A stretch of DNA of 64,000 nucleotides from Blastococcus saxobsidens (GTDB lineage: Bacteria > Actinomycetota > Actinomycetes > Mycobacteriales > Geodermatophilaceae): positions 1-64,000 of the forward strand of contig NZ_JAAGWG010000024.1 in the NCBI RefSeq assembly GCF_010682065.1, written 5' to 3'. Made by a program: the position numbers and the translations under genes. The notes below the pieces were generated by a model. That model saw only the letters and a list, made by a program, of their open reading frames with translations. It searched no databases and was not told where the DNA came from. Position 1 is the stretch's first letter; each line of letters begins with the position of its first letter. Shown here in pieces: positions 50,950-59,300 of this stretch.

Positions 50950-51546
50950 ATGTCCGCTCGCCTCGACCTGCGCCGCAGGCTCCACGAGGTCGCGTTTCGG
51001 CAGGCCGGCTACGTCTCGGCCGCGCAGGCGCTCGGGGTCGGGTACAGCTACCAGGCCCAGAAGTACCACGTCGACCGCGGAAACTGGGTGAAGGTCGACC
51101 GTGCCCTGTTCCGGCTCGCCGGGTGGCCGGCTGCTGCCAACGACGGCTACGCCCGGTGGGCGGTGTGGTCCGAGGGGCTGGGTGTCGTCTCCTTCCAGTC
51201 AGCTGCGGATGTGCACGACCTCGGGGAGTTCGATCTCGGGGATGTGCACCTGACCGTTCCGGCGCCTCGGCCGGCGACCCCAGGAGTGGTCCTGCACGTC
51301 GCTGAGCTGGACGACGGCGACATCGACGACCGTGGCTCCTTCCGCGTGACGACCGTGACGCGCACGCTGCTCGATCTGGCGACCACCAGCGTCAGCCAGG
51401 AGCAGCTCAGCTCTGCCGTCGGCGATGCCCTGTCGGCGGGCTCGGCGAGCCGCGGCACCCTGCAGCGCCGGATGGATGCCTTCGGCCCCGCCGCAGCCCT
51501 CCGGCTCGAACGCGCGCTGACCGCGCCGCCCGAGGCCCACGCATGA
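50950..51546 (+). CDS. AbiEi-type antitoxin/autorepressor (type IV TA)
   Basis: 198 residues. The N-terminal winged helix (LRRRLHEVAFRQAGYVSAAQALGVGYSYQAQKYHVDRGNWVKVDRALFRLAGWP) is the AbiEi wHTH. The C-terminal antitoxin domain has the typical VSFQSAADVHDLGEFD and TTVTRTLLDLAT stretches. AbiEi neutralises the AbiEii nucleotidyltransferase without binding it stably, and represses its own promoter. Its stop overlaps the toxin start by 4 nt (ATGA). The tandem palindromes upstream are its likely sites. Confidence 0.88.
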   Translation: MSARLDLRRRLHEVAFRQAGYVSAAQALGVGYSYQAQKYHVDRGNWVKVDRALFRLAGWPAAANDGYARWAVWSEGLGVVSFQSAADVHDLGEFDLGDVHLTVPAPRPATPGVVLHVAELDDGDIDDRGSFRVTTVTRTLLDLATTSVSQEQLSSAVGDALSAGSASRGTLQRRMDAFGPAAALRLERALTAPPEAHA

Positions 51547-52391
51547 CCCCCGCGACACCGGCCGCCATGCGCGCGGCGCTGGAGGCGCGCCTGGTGAACC
51601 AGGCCGCGAGCCTCGGCATCGAGGCGGGCCGTCTTCGGCGGCGGCTGGTCTTCCAGCGGATCGTGCGGCGGCTGTCGGGTGACGACCGCTGGGTTCTCAA
51701 GGGTGGCTACCTCCTGGAGGCGCGCCTGGAGCACCGCGCCCGGACGACCCGGGACCTCGATCTGGCGAGCGCTCTGGCTGCAGGAGTGGAGCCGCTCCGC
51801 GATGCCTTGGCGACCGCCCTCGATCAGGACCCGGAGGGCGACTTCTTCCGGTTCTCCATCACCGGTGCGGCGGCGCTCCGACCTGATGACGCCGGGCAGG
51901 GCGGGTGGCGGTTCAGCGTGGAGGTCCGGATCGCGGGGAGGGTCTTCGACCGCGTGCGGGTCGACGTCGTCGCTCGCGTCGCCGAGACCTCCGGTTCCAC
52001 GGAGCTGATCGACCTGCCGGCACCTGTGGACGGCGTCGACCTCGGGCCGGCGCAGGTGTTGGCCGTCGATGTCGCCCAGCACGCGGCGGAGAAGTTCCAC
52101 GCGATCTGCCGCACCTACGCGGGGAACCGACCCAGCACCCGGGTCAAGGACCTGGTCGACGTGGTGCTGCTCGTCGAGGCCGGGCTCCTACCCGATCCTC
52201 GGCTGCCCGAGCGCCTGCGGATGGTCTTCGCGGCACGGGACGGGCAGGAACCGCCACTGGACCTGCCGGAGCCGCCGGCGTCCTGGGCACGCGACTACGA
52301 AGCGCTCGTCACCGACGTCGGCGCCGCTACCGGAACCCTGCCGGCGGCCATGTCGGTCGCCACCGCGGTGTACCAGCAGGCCCTCGCCTGA
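51543..52391 (+). CDS. AbiEii-type nucleotidyltransferase toxin
   Basis: 282 residues of the AbiEii/AbiGii family. Motif I is WVLKGGYLLEARLEHRARTT with Lys53. The metal-binding motif is TRDLDLA (Asp71, Asp73), and RVDVV further along may give the third acid. The C-terminal motif STRVKDLVDVVLL has Lys202-Asp203. All key positions look intact, so the toxin should be active. Relatives block growth by adding nucleotides to tRNA 3' ends (MenT) or using GTP, and abort phage infection. ATG at 51543 is coupled to the antitoxin; hsdM follows 39 nt later. Confidence 0.9.
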   Translation: MTPATPAAMRAALEARLVNQAASLGIEAGRLRRRLVFQRIVRRLSGDDRWVLKGGYLLEARLEHRARTTRDLDLASALAAGVEPLRDALATALDQDPEGDFFRFSITGAAALRPDDAGQGGWRFSVEVRIAGRVFDRVRVDVVARVAETSGSTELIDLPAPVDGVDLGPAQVLAVDVAQHAAEKFHAICRTYAGNRPSTRVKDLVDVVLLVEAGLLPDPRLPERLRMVFAARDGQEPPLDLPEPPASWARDYEALVTDVGAATGTLPAAMSVATAVYQQALA

Positions 52392-52430
52392 CTCCTCGCC
52401 ACTGCTCGTCCTCCACCAAGAAAGCAGCGC

Positions 52431-53915
52431 ATGCCCGCAGCGAAGCCCACCGCCAGCCTGTCCGCCGTCATCAAGCGGGCCCGTGACGTCATGCGCAAGG
52501 ACGCCGGGCTCAACGGGGACGCCGACCGCATTCCACAGTTCGCCTGGCTGCTCTTCCTGAAGGCCCTCGACGATCTCGACGAGTCCCGCGAGGTGACCGA
52601 CCCTGAGTACCGGCCGGCGCTCGCGTCGCCCTACCGGTGGCGGGACTGGGCAGCGGACTCCACCACCCGCCGCAGCGGTGACGCACTGCTCACGTTCGTC
52701 AACCAGAACCTGCTGCCTCACCTGGCGGGGCTGACCGGCAGTGGCGCAGCGGGCGACACCCGCGAGACGGTGGCCGCGATCTTCCGGGACACGCGGAACC
52801 GGATGCTGTCGGGCTACCTGCTGGCCGACCTCGTCGACGAGGTGAACAAGGTCAGCTTCGTGTCGGCCGACGACGTGCACACCATGGCGCACCTCTACGA
52901 GTCGATGCTCCGGGAGATGCGCGACGCCGCCGGTGACGCGGGCGAGTTCTACACCCCGCGGCCGGTCATCCGGTTCATGGTCAACATGCTGGACCCGCGT
53001 CCGGGCGAGGTGGTGATGGACCCGGCCGCAGGAACCGGCGGCTTCCTGGTGGAGGCCTGGGACCACATGGTTCGGGCAGCCGATGCGTCGGAGACGCCGG
53101 CTCAGCAGCGTGCGGCGCTACGCGGAACCCTGCGCGGGTTCGAGAAGAAGCCCATGCCGTACCTGCTCGGGCAGATGAACCTGCTGCTGCACGAGGTCGA
53201 CTCGCCCCGCATCACTCGGGGCAATGCGCTCACCTTCTCGGCGGCCGATCAGCGCCGCGACGGCGTCGACGTCGTGCTGACCAACCCGCCGTTCGGCGGC
53301 GAGGAAGAGGTCGGGGTCAAGGATTACTTCAAGACCGACTACCGGACGGCGGAGACGTCGTGGCTGTTCCTTCTGTCGGTGATGGAGCGCATCGCCAAGT
53401 CGAAGACCGGACGGGCCGCGATTGTCGTACCCAATGCCGTACTTTTCGACGAGGGAATCGGGGCCCGGATCAAGGCGAGGTTGTTGGAGGAATTCAATCT
53501 GCACACCATCGTGCGTCTCCCTATTGGTACGTTTTCCCCCTACACCCTCATTTCGACCAATATCCTCTTCTTCGAGCGGGGCGGTCCGACGAGGAGCATC
53601 TGGTTCTACGAGCATCCGCTGCCGCAACGGCGTAGGAGCTACACCAAGACCAAGCCGCTGCGCTACGAGGAGTTGGCGGATTGTGAGGCGTGGTGGGGTA
53701 GTGACGGCCGAGTTCACCGTGTCGAGACGTCGAACGCTTGGAACGTCCCCGTGACAGACCTCAACAACTTCGACCTTGACCTACACAGTCCGAACCGACC
53801 AGACGATCTTGCCCATCGACCACCTGTCGAGTTGATCGCCGAGCTGATCGACACGGAGACGCAGATCCTCGGTCTGCTGGAGCGGATGCAAGCTGAGATG
53901 GCGGGCCGGCAGTGA
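52431..53915 (+). CDS. hsdM: Type I restriction-modification methylase subunit M
   Basis: 494 residues. The N-terminal HsdM helical domain has DADRIPQFAWLLFLKALDDL. Then come GEFYTPRPVIRFMV, SAM motif I MDPAAGTGGFLVEA (Asp197) and catalytic NPPFGG (Asn285), giving N6-adenine methylation. The end VTDLNNFDLDLHSPN and a helix EIDTETQILGLLERMQAE-like stretch contact HsdS. ATG at 52431 has an AAGAAAG-like site. Codons in 53400-53700 are noticeably less GC-ending than the neighbours, a sign of acquisition. hsdS overlaps by 4 nt (GTGA). Confidence 0.95.
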   Translation: MPAAKPTASLSAVIKRARDVMRKDAGLNGDADRIPQFAWLLFLKALDDLDESREVTDPEYRPALASPYRWRDWAADSTTRRSGDALLTFVNQNLLPHLAGLTGSGAAGDTRETVAAIFRDTRNRMLSGYLLADLVDEVNKVSFVSADDVHTMAHLYESMLREMRDAAGDAGEFYTPRPVIRFMVNMLDPRPGEVVMDPAAGTGGFLVEAWDHMVRAADASETPAQQRAALRGTLRGFEKKPMPYLLGQMNLLLHEVDSPRITRGNALTFSAADQRRDGVDVVLTNPPFGGEEEVGVKDYFKTDYRTAETSWLFLLSVMERIAKSKTGRAAIVVPNAVLFDEGIGARIKARLLEEFNLHTIVRLPIGTFSPYTLISTNILFFERGGPTRSIWFYEHPLPQRRRSYTKTKPLRYEELADCEAWWGSDGRVHRVETSNAWNVPVTDLNNFDLDLHSPNRPDDLAHRPPVELIAELIDTETQILGLLERMQAEMAGRQ

Positions 53916-54493
53916 CCGTCCGGCACGTTCGCGTGGGGGACGTGCTCCGGCTGGAGCGGACGAAGATCACTCCTGACCCGGCGGCGGCGTATCGCCAGAT
54001 CGGTGTCTACTCGTGGGGCAAGGGAATCATTGAGAACGAGGCGATCCCCGGTGCGGAGCTGAGCAAGGTCACCTACTACCGTTTCCCGCCCAACGCTTTG
54101 ATCCTGAGCAACATCCAGGCATGGGAGGCGGCGATCGCCGTATCGACCGAGCGTCAGGCGGAGGAGTTCATAGCCTCACAGAGATTTCTTCCGTACGTGC
54201 CGATCCGTGAAGGTGAAGTCGAGGCTCGCTACCTGCTGCACTTCTTCTTGAGTGATCCCGGGATGGTGCTCATTCGCAAGGCGTCGCCTGGCACGGTTAC
54301 CCGTAACCGCACCTTGGGCATGAAGGCGTTCGAGGACCTTGTGGTTCCTTTGCCAGATGTCACTGCCCAAAGCGTGATGGTTGGCCGATTGGATCAACTG
54401 GCGGACATCGCCACGTTGATCGAGCGCCAACGCGCGGTCGCTGTGGCGCTACCTCAGGCGGCACGGAACGAGATCTTTTCGAAGCTTGTCTGA
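53912..54493 (+). CDS. hsdS: Half-size specificity subunit S of the type I system
   Basis: 193 residues, about half the usual ~400, with one target-recognition domain (~1-150: YRQIGVYSWGKGIIENEAIPG, YYRFPPNALILSNIQAWEAAIAV, LIRKASPGTVTRNRTLGMKAFEDLVVPLP) and one terminal coiled helix (RLDQLADIATLIERQRAVAVALPQAARNEIF). A single TRD with one conserved helix can dimerise and would then read a palindromic bipartite site. It ends in a proper stop and is not visibly truncated. GTG at 53912 overlaps hsdM. Lower GC than the flanks. Confidence 0.85.
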   Translation: MTVRHVRVGDVLRLERTKITPDPAAAYRQIGVYSWGKGIIENEAIPGAELSKVTYYRFPPNALILSNIQAWEAAIAVSTERQAEEFIASQRFLPYVPIREGEVEARYLLHFFLSDPGMVLIRKASPGTVTRNRTLGMKAFEDLVVPLPDVTAQSVMVGRLDQLADIATLIERQRAVAVALPQAARNEIFSKLV

Positions 54494-54499
54494 CGCGGC

Positions 54500-55165
54500 T
54501 CAGATCGCACGCCAGTGGTCGCCGGCGACGATGAGGTGGTCGAGGAAGCGCAGCCCGCACGCCTCGGCGGCGGCGCGTACCTGAGCCGTCGCCGTGCGGT
54601 CGGCAGGGCTCGGTTCCAGCGATCCACCGGGATGGTTGTGCGCCAGGGCGAACGCCTGGCCGCCTCGGGTGAGCACTGCCCGCAGCACGTCACCGACCGG
54701 GGCGGCGGCGTGCGCCGTCGTCCCTTCGGCAATCGGAACTACGTCCACCACGCGCAGGCGCCTGTCCAGCACGGCAACCATCATCCGTTCGCGCTGCCGG
54801 TCCTGCAGGTGCGGCAGCACCGCCGCCGCCACACCCGCCGAGCCGGACACCCCCGACGCGGGCTCGGTGAGGGCGGCCCGGCGGCGCAGCTCTGTCGCAG
54901 CCGCGATGCGGGCCGATGCCGCCGGGCCGAGCCCCCGGATGCGCTCGATCTCCTGCACGGTCGTGGTGGCCAGCCCGGCGACTCCGCCCGTCGACGCGAT
55001 GAGCCGGTGCGCGAGATCGATCGCGTTGTGCTCGCGATTCCCGGCGCCGATGAGGATGGCCACCACCTCGGCGTCCGTCAGCGCGTCCGGGCCGAGCCTC
55101 CGGAGGCGTTCCCGCGGGCGCTGCTCCACCGGCAGATCGGTGATGCGCATCGGTCGGCGGGGCAC
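54500..55165 (-). CDS. radC: RadC/JAB-domain protein
   Basis: 221 residues. An N-terminal HhH-like helical region has LTDAEVVAILIGAGNREHNAIDLAHRLI. The C-terminal RadC/JAB metal site is ALAHNHPGGSLEPSPADRTAT. RadC's role is unsettled; the family is widespread in genomic and defence islands. GTG at 55165 is six nt past TAGCCT, a clean leaderless start. It is convergent with hsdS, with 6 nt between the stop codons. Confidence 0.92.
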   Translation of the reverse strand: MPRRPMRITDLPVEQRPRERLRRLGPDALTDAEVVAILIGAGNREHNAIDLAHRLIASTGGVAGLATTTVQEIERIRGLGPAASARIAAATELRRRAALTEPASGVSGSAGVAAAVLPHLQDRQRERMMVAVLDRRLRVVDVVPIAEGTTAHAAAPVGDVLRAVLTRGGQAFALAHNHPGGSLEPSPADRTATAQVRAAAEACGLRFLDHLIVAGDHWRAI

Positions 55166-55245
55166 CAGCCGAGGCTAGTGAGACGCCTGACTGGTCGATG
55201 CCCCTCGGTCGGATCTGTGGACAGCTGGAGGAGAGGATGTGCTGC

Positions 55246-55593
55246 ATGGGGACAGGACCGCCGCCGGAACTCGAAGTCGCCCGTGTCGAGCGGTGGTGCC
55301 GGGAGCAGGTGCCCGCTGCCGTCCGGGACGCGCTCCGCATCGAGTGCGAGATCTCCGGCCGTGACAACACCATCGTCGAGCGACGGCCACCGTGGAACGG
55401 TCAGTCCCGGGGGGAGTGGATGAGCACCCCGGTGGCTCGGCTCCGCCATCTGAAGTCGCGGAGCATCTGGCGGCTCTACTGGCGCGGCAGAGACGGACGC
55501 TGGCGTGAGTGCCCCTCGCTGCCGTATGCCGCGTCGGTGGATCAACTCCTGGAGGAGCTCGAACGCGACCAGGATGCGCTCTTCTGGGGCTGA
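55246..55593 (+). CDS. DUF3024 protein
   Basis: 115 residues: LEVARVERWCREQVPAAVRDALRIECEISGRDNTIVERRPPW, then WMSTPVARLRHLKSRSIWRLYWRGRDGRWREC and a final ELERDQDALFWG, matching DUF3024. No function is known; it is a small alpha-beta protein with many Trp/Arg. ATG at 55246 has a GGAGAGG site at proper spacing; the ATG at 55237 is too close to it. Confidence 0.85.
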   Translation: MGTGPPPELEVARVERWCREQVPAAVRDALRIECEISGRDNTIVERRPPWNGQSRGEWMSTPVARLRHLKSRSIWRLYWRGRDGRWRECPSLPYAASVDQLLEELERDQDALFWG

Positions 55594-55655
55594 CAACTCT
55601 GCTGGACAGCCGAACGCCATGACCCGCCCTGCTCGGCAGCGCGCCGGACAGGTCC

Positions 55656-56774
55656 CTAGTTGGCGCGCGGGCCCGGGGCGTTCGCGACGTCGCCGGCCGG
55701 GTCCAGCGTCGGCCCGCCCGCCGGGCGGAGCAGCGGTCCCGGCGCGCCCACGCCGTCGCCCAGGGCGGCGACGAACTGGCGGAGCACCTCGTCGCCACGG
55801 TGGAACGGCGCCCAGTCCAGCAGCTTGCGGGCACGGGTGGTGTCCAGCGCCGGCACCTGGGTGCCGATGTCCAGCCACCCCGGCTCGGTGGGCACGACGT
55901 GCGCGGCGTGCGCGGCGGCCAGGCCGGCCCGCAGCAGCAGCGCGGGGGTGGGCACCCGGAAGGTCCCGAGCGCGCGGGCCAGCGCGTCGGCGTCCATCAG
56001 CGGTTCGGCGGCGAGGTTGAACGGGCCGGGAGCCCGCCGGTCGATCATCCGCTCGATCGCGTCGGCGACGTCGTCGGCGTGCACGAAGGAGATCGCCAGC
56101 GCCGGCAGCGGGAGGGGCAGCATCCTGGCCACCGGACCGGGAAGCATCCGTGCCGCCCCGAAGAGCAGCGGGCCGAGGAAGTAGCGGCCGATCTCGCTGC
56201 TGGCCTCCGGCTGCAGCACCAGCGTGGGCCGGACGACGGTCAGCGCGGTGTCGCGGTGGCGGCCGAACACCCCGCGCACGACCTGCTCGGCGGCGGACTT
56301 GTCCCGGCTGTACTGGGCGCTGGGGATGCCGGTGGTGGGCCAGTCCTCGGTCACCCGGTGCCCGCGGGCTCCACCGGCGTAGGCGCCGATCGAGCTCATG
56401 TGCACGAACTGGTCGACCCCGGCCGCGGCAGCCGCCCGGGCGACCCGGCGGGTGCCCTCGACGTTGACCTCGTGCAGCGCCTCGGGGTGCCGGCCCGGCT
56501 GGAGTGCCCAGGCCAGGTGGACGACGGCGTCGGCGCCGTCGACGAACTCGGCCACCTCCCGTTCGCTGGCCGCCTCGCCGAGGTCGGCGAGGTGCCAGCG
56601 CACTCCCTCGTAGGGCGCGACCGCCGGCGGGCGACGGCGGGCCAGTCCGCGGACCTCCGCCACGCCGGCCTTCGGGTCGGTCAGCCGGCGCAGCAGCGCG
56701 GTACCGACGTTGCCGCTGGCGCCGGTGACGGCGACCGTCTTGCCGGCGAGGTGACCGGGGGAGAAGTTCGGCAT
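55656..56774 (-). CDS. NAD-dependent epimerase/dehydratase family (extended SDR)
   Basis: 372 residues. The nucleotide motif is VAVTGASGNVGTALL; AVVHLAWAL and the catalytic pair in SAQYSRDKSAAE (Tyr-x3-Lys) follow SSIGAYAGG. Substrate binding residues around GPFNLAAEPLM are as in atypical SDRs. The Pro/Gly-rich last 40 residues are probably disordered. The reaction (sugar nucleotide, steroid or lactone) cannot be read. ATG at 56774; TAGCGG at the usual distance is a poor -10. Confidence 0.9.
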   Translation of the reverse strand: MPNFSPGHLAGKTVAVTGASGNVGTALLRRLTDPKAGVAEVRGLARRRPPAVAPYEGVRWHLADLGEAASEREVAEFVDGADAVVHLAWALQPGRHPEALHEVNVEGTRRVARAAAAAGVDQFVHMSSIGAYAGGARGHRVTEDWPTTGIPSAQYSRDKSAAEQVVRGVFGRHRDTALTVVRPTLVLQPEASSEIGRYFLGPLLFGAARMLPGPVARMLPLPLPALAISFVHADDVADAIERMIDRRAPGPFNLAAEPLMDADALARALGTFRVPTPALLLRAGLAAAHAAHVVPTEPGWLDIGTQVPALDTTRARKLLDWAPFHRGDEVLRQFVAALGDGVGAPGPLLRPAGGPTLDPAGDVANAPGPRAN

Positions 56775-56868
56775 GACCTGCCGCTACCCGGCTCTCCTCC
56801 GGGCAACCGAGGTCAGGTGGCCCGGATCGCCGGACGCCGCCGGCCGGTGGCCCCCGTCCGCGCGGTCC

Positions 56869-58233
56869 TCAGCGGGCGCGCGGGGCGGATGTCGGTCCGT
56901 GGGCGACGCCCTGGTCCAGGGCCTGCCCGCGCAGTTCGGGCAGGCCGAGGGCGGCGACCGCGGCCAGCAGGAAGAAGGCGGCGAAGACGCCGAACACCAG
57001 GCCGGTGCCGCCGGTGTCCACCAGCAGCGGCACGCACAGCGGGGCGATGATCGAGGCGATCCGGCCGAAGCCCGCAGCGGCGCCCGCGCCGGTCGCGCGG
57101 AGGGCGGTCGGGTAGATCTCCGGCGTCACCGCGTACAGGGCGCCCCAGGCGCCGAGGTTGAAGAACGACAGCACCATGCCGGTCACCAGGATCGCGGTGT
57201 CGGCCTCGGCGGCGGCGAACATCCCGGCGCCGACCGCGGACCCGACGAGGAAGGTGGCCAGCGTGGGACGCCGGCCCCACTTCTCGATCAGGTAGGCCGC
57301 GACCGCGTACCCGGGCAGCTGGGCCAGCGTGATGATCAGCGTGTACTGGAAGGACTTCACCAGCGAGAAGCCGTCGTTGAACAGCAGCGTCGGGAGCCAG
57401 ATGAAGGCGCCGTAGTACGCGAAGTTGATGCTGAACCACACCACCCAGAGCGCCGCCGTGCGGGAGCCGGTCCCGGCCGCCCACAGCGCACCCACCCGCG
57501 CCGGCCTGGCCGGGGGTGCCGGCGGCGGCGACGGCACCGGTTCCACGTCGGCCGACCGCTCGAAGCGGCGGACCGTGGCCTCGGCCTCCTCGGTGCGGCC
57601 GCGCAGCTCGAGGAAGCGCACCGACTCCGGCAGCCCGCGCCGGACGACGACGGCGTACAGCGCCGGCACCGCGCCGATCGCCAGCGCCCACCGCCACCCG
57701 TCGTCGCTGCTCGGGACGACGAAGTAGCCGATCAGCGCGGCGAGCGTCCAGCCCACCGCCCAGAACGCCTCGAGCAGCACGACCACCCGCCCGCGGACCC
57801 GGGCCGGGGCGAACTCGCTCACCAGCGTGGAGGCCACGGGCAGCTCGGCGCCCAGGCCGAGGCCGATGAGGAAGCGGAAGACCAGCAGCGCACCGACCGA
57901 CCAGGACAGGGCGGCGGCGCCGGTGGCCACCCCGAAGACCAGCAGGGTGAGGGCGAACACCTGGCGGCGGCCGTACCGGTCGGCCAGCAGCCCGCCCAGG
58001 GTGGCGCCGAGCGCCATCCCCACGAAGCCGATGGACCCGATCAGCGACACCTCGCCGTTGGAGAGCCCCCACTGCGCGACGAGCGCCGTCATCACGAACG
58101 AGATGAGGCCGACGTCCATGGCGTCCAGGGCCCAGCCCATCCCGGAGCCGACGACCAGCCGGCCGTGCTCGCGGGTGAAGGGCAGGCGGTCGAGGCGCTC
58201 GGCGCGGGTGAGCCGGGACGTCGTGTCCTTCAT
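56869..58233 (-). CDS. MFS transporter, metabolite:H+ symporter type
   Basis: 454 residues, 12 membrane segments. GLLADRYGRRQVFALTLLVFG is the MFS A motif; LGLGAELPVASTLVSEFAPARVRGRVVVLLEAFWAVG is the sugar/aromatic-acid symporter signature. EKWGRRPTLATFLVGS is the second A-like motif, and YAVTPEIYPTALRATGAGAAAGFGRI gives the second half of the family pattern. It probably imports an organic acid or aromatic acid. ATG at 58233 is preceded by GGGAG. Confidence 0.9.
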   Translation of the reverse strand: MKDTTSRLTRAERLDRLPFTREHGRLVVGSGMGWALDAMDVGLISFVMTALVAQWGLSNGEVSLIGSIGFVGMALGATLGGLLADRYGRRQVFALTLLVFGVATGAAALSWSVGALLVFRFLIGLGLGAELPVASTLVSEFAPARVRGRVVVLLEAFWAVGWTLAALIGYFVVPSSDDGWRWALAIGAVPALYAVVVRRGLPESVRFLELRGRTEEAEATVRRFERSADVEPVPSPPPAPPARPARVGALWAAGTGSRTAALWVVWFSINFAYYGAFIWLPTLLFNDGFSLVKSFQYTLIITLAQLPGYAVAAYLIEKWGRRPTLATFLVGSAVGAGMFAAAEADTAILVTGMVLSFFNLGAWGALYAVTPEIYPTALRATGAGAAAGFGRIASIIAPLCVPLLVDTGGTGLVFGVFAAFFLLAAVAALGLPELRGQALDQGVAHGPTSAPRAR

Positions 58234-58259
58234 GCGGGGAAGTCTCCCAACCGGTGTGG

Positions 58260-59087
58260 TCAGGCGCGCACGTGGGCGGTGACCAGCTCGGCGGTGCGCT
58301 CGGCGGCCAGCTCGGGGATCCAGTGCGTCACGTCGTCGAGGACCTCCAGCCGGTAGAAGGCGTCGACGAAGCGGGCGGTGTCCTCGGTGGCGGCGCGGCC
58401 CAGGAAGGCGTCGCCGGTGCTCCAGACGTGCAGGGTCGGCACGTGCACCGTGCCGACCGGGTCGCGCCCGCTCCACGGCAGCGCGCGGTACCAGTTGATC
58501 GCCGCCGTCAGCGCGCCCGGCTCCTGCATCCGCCGCACGTACCGGTCGACGTCGGCCCCGGGCAGCCCGCCGTGCTCGAGCATCCGGCGCATCGCCGCGC
58601 CGTCCCCGGCGAGCAGCAGCCGCTCGGGCACGACCGGCAGCTGGAAGAGCCCCATGTAGTAGGAGCGCAGCCCCTGGTCGCTGGTCACCACGGCCCGGGC
58701 CATCGCGCCGGGGTGGGGCACCGACAGGGCCGTCAGCGTCCGCACGCGCTCGGGGTACCAGGCACCCAGCGCCCAGCCGACGATGCCGCCCCAGTCGTGG
58801 CCGACGACGTGTGCGGAGTCGAGGCCGGCGGCGTCGAGCAGCGCCAGCACGTCCTGCGCCGTCTCGCGCAGCCGGTAGGCGCCGCGTCCGCGCGGACGGG
58901 CCATGGGGGAGTAGCCGCGCTGGTCGGGCGCGAGCGTGCGCAGCCCGTGCTGGTGCAGCGCCGGTGCCATCCGGTCCCAGGCGGAGGAGTCCTGCGGGAA
59001 GCCGTGCAGCAGGACGACGGGTTCGCCGTCGTCGGGCCCGGCGTCGCGGACGTCGAAGGTGAGGCCGTCCCGGCGGTAGCTGTCCAC
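58260..59087 (-). CDS. Alpha/beta hydrolase, epoxide-hydrolase-like
   Basis: 275 residues. The oxyanion motif is VVLLHGFPQDSSAWD. The nucleophile elbow is VVGHDWGGIVG, with Asp rather than Ser, as in epoxide hydrolases and haloalkane dehalogenases. Acid near VWSTGDAFLG and the His in VLDDVTHWIPE complete the triad. Cap-domain Tyr residues (INWYRALPW) favour epoxide hydrolysis. GTG at 59087, with CAGCAT 7 nt upstream. It is 26 nt upstream of the MFS gene on the same strand, so the two are probably co-transcribed. Confidence 0.9.
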   Translation of the reverse strand: MDSYRRDGLTFDVRDAGPDDGEPVVLLHGFPQDSSAWDRMAPALHQHGLRTLAPDQRGYSPMARPRGRGAYRLRETAQDVLALLDAAGLDSAHVVGHDWGGIVGWALGAWYPERVRTLTALSVPHPGAMARAVVTSDQGLRSYYMGLFQLPVVPERLLLAGDGAAMRRMLEHGGLPGADVDRYVRRMQEPGALTAAINWYRALPWSGRDPVGTVHVPTLHVWSTGDAFLGRAATEDTARFVDAFYRLEVLDDVTHWIPELAAERTAELVTAHVRA

Positions 59088-59130
59088 GAAGCTGATGCTG
59101 CCTCGCGCGGAGCGCGATGTCGCGACGAAG

Positions 59131-59279
59131 GGGGCCCGGAGGGTCCGCTGAGGAGCGACAGGAGCCGCCCCGCGAGGCGGTACGAGGAGCGGGGCCCGGA
59201 GGGTCCCCGACGAGGACCGGAAAGGGCTCCACGCAGCCGGGGAACGGTAGGTGGCCGCGGTGTCGTCCGGAGGACGACG
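59131..59279. repeat. Intergenic repeat block, includes copy 2 of the 28-bp repeat
   Basis: The 213-nt gap 59088-59300 contains GGGGCCCGGAGGGTCC twice, exactly (59131-59146 and 59191-59206, 60 bp apart). At 59252-59279 it holds the inverted identical copy of the 28-bp repeat at 27063-27090. No open frame here looks coding. The element may be a REP-like or small non-autonomous repeat family; only two copies can be seen. Confidence 0.6.
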
Positions 59280-59300
59280 AAGTAATGGACAATCCCTCCC

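Noticed and set aside
53912-54493. hsdS as a truncated pseudogene
   Set aside because: One complete TRD plus helix, coupled GTGA start, clean stop. Half-size S subunits are known to function as dimers.
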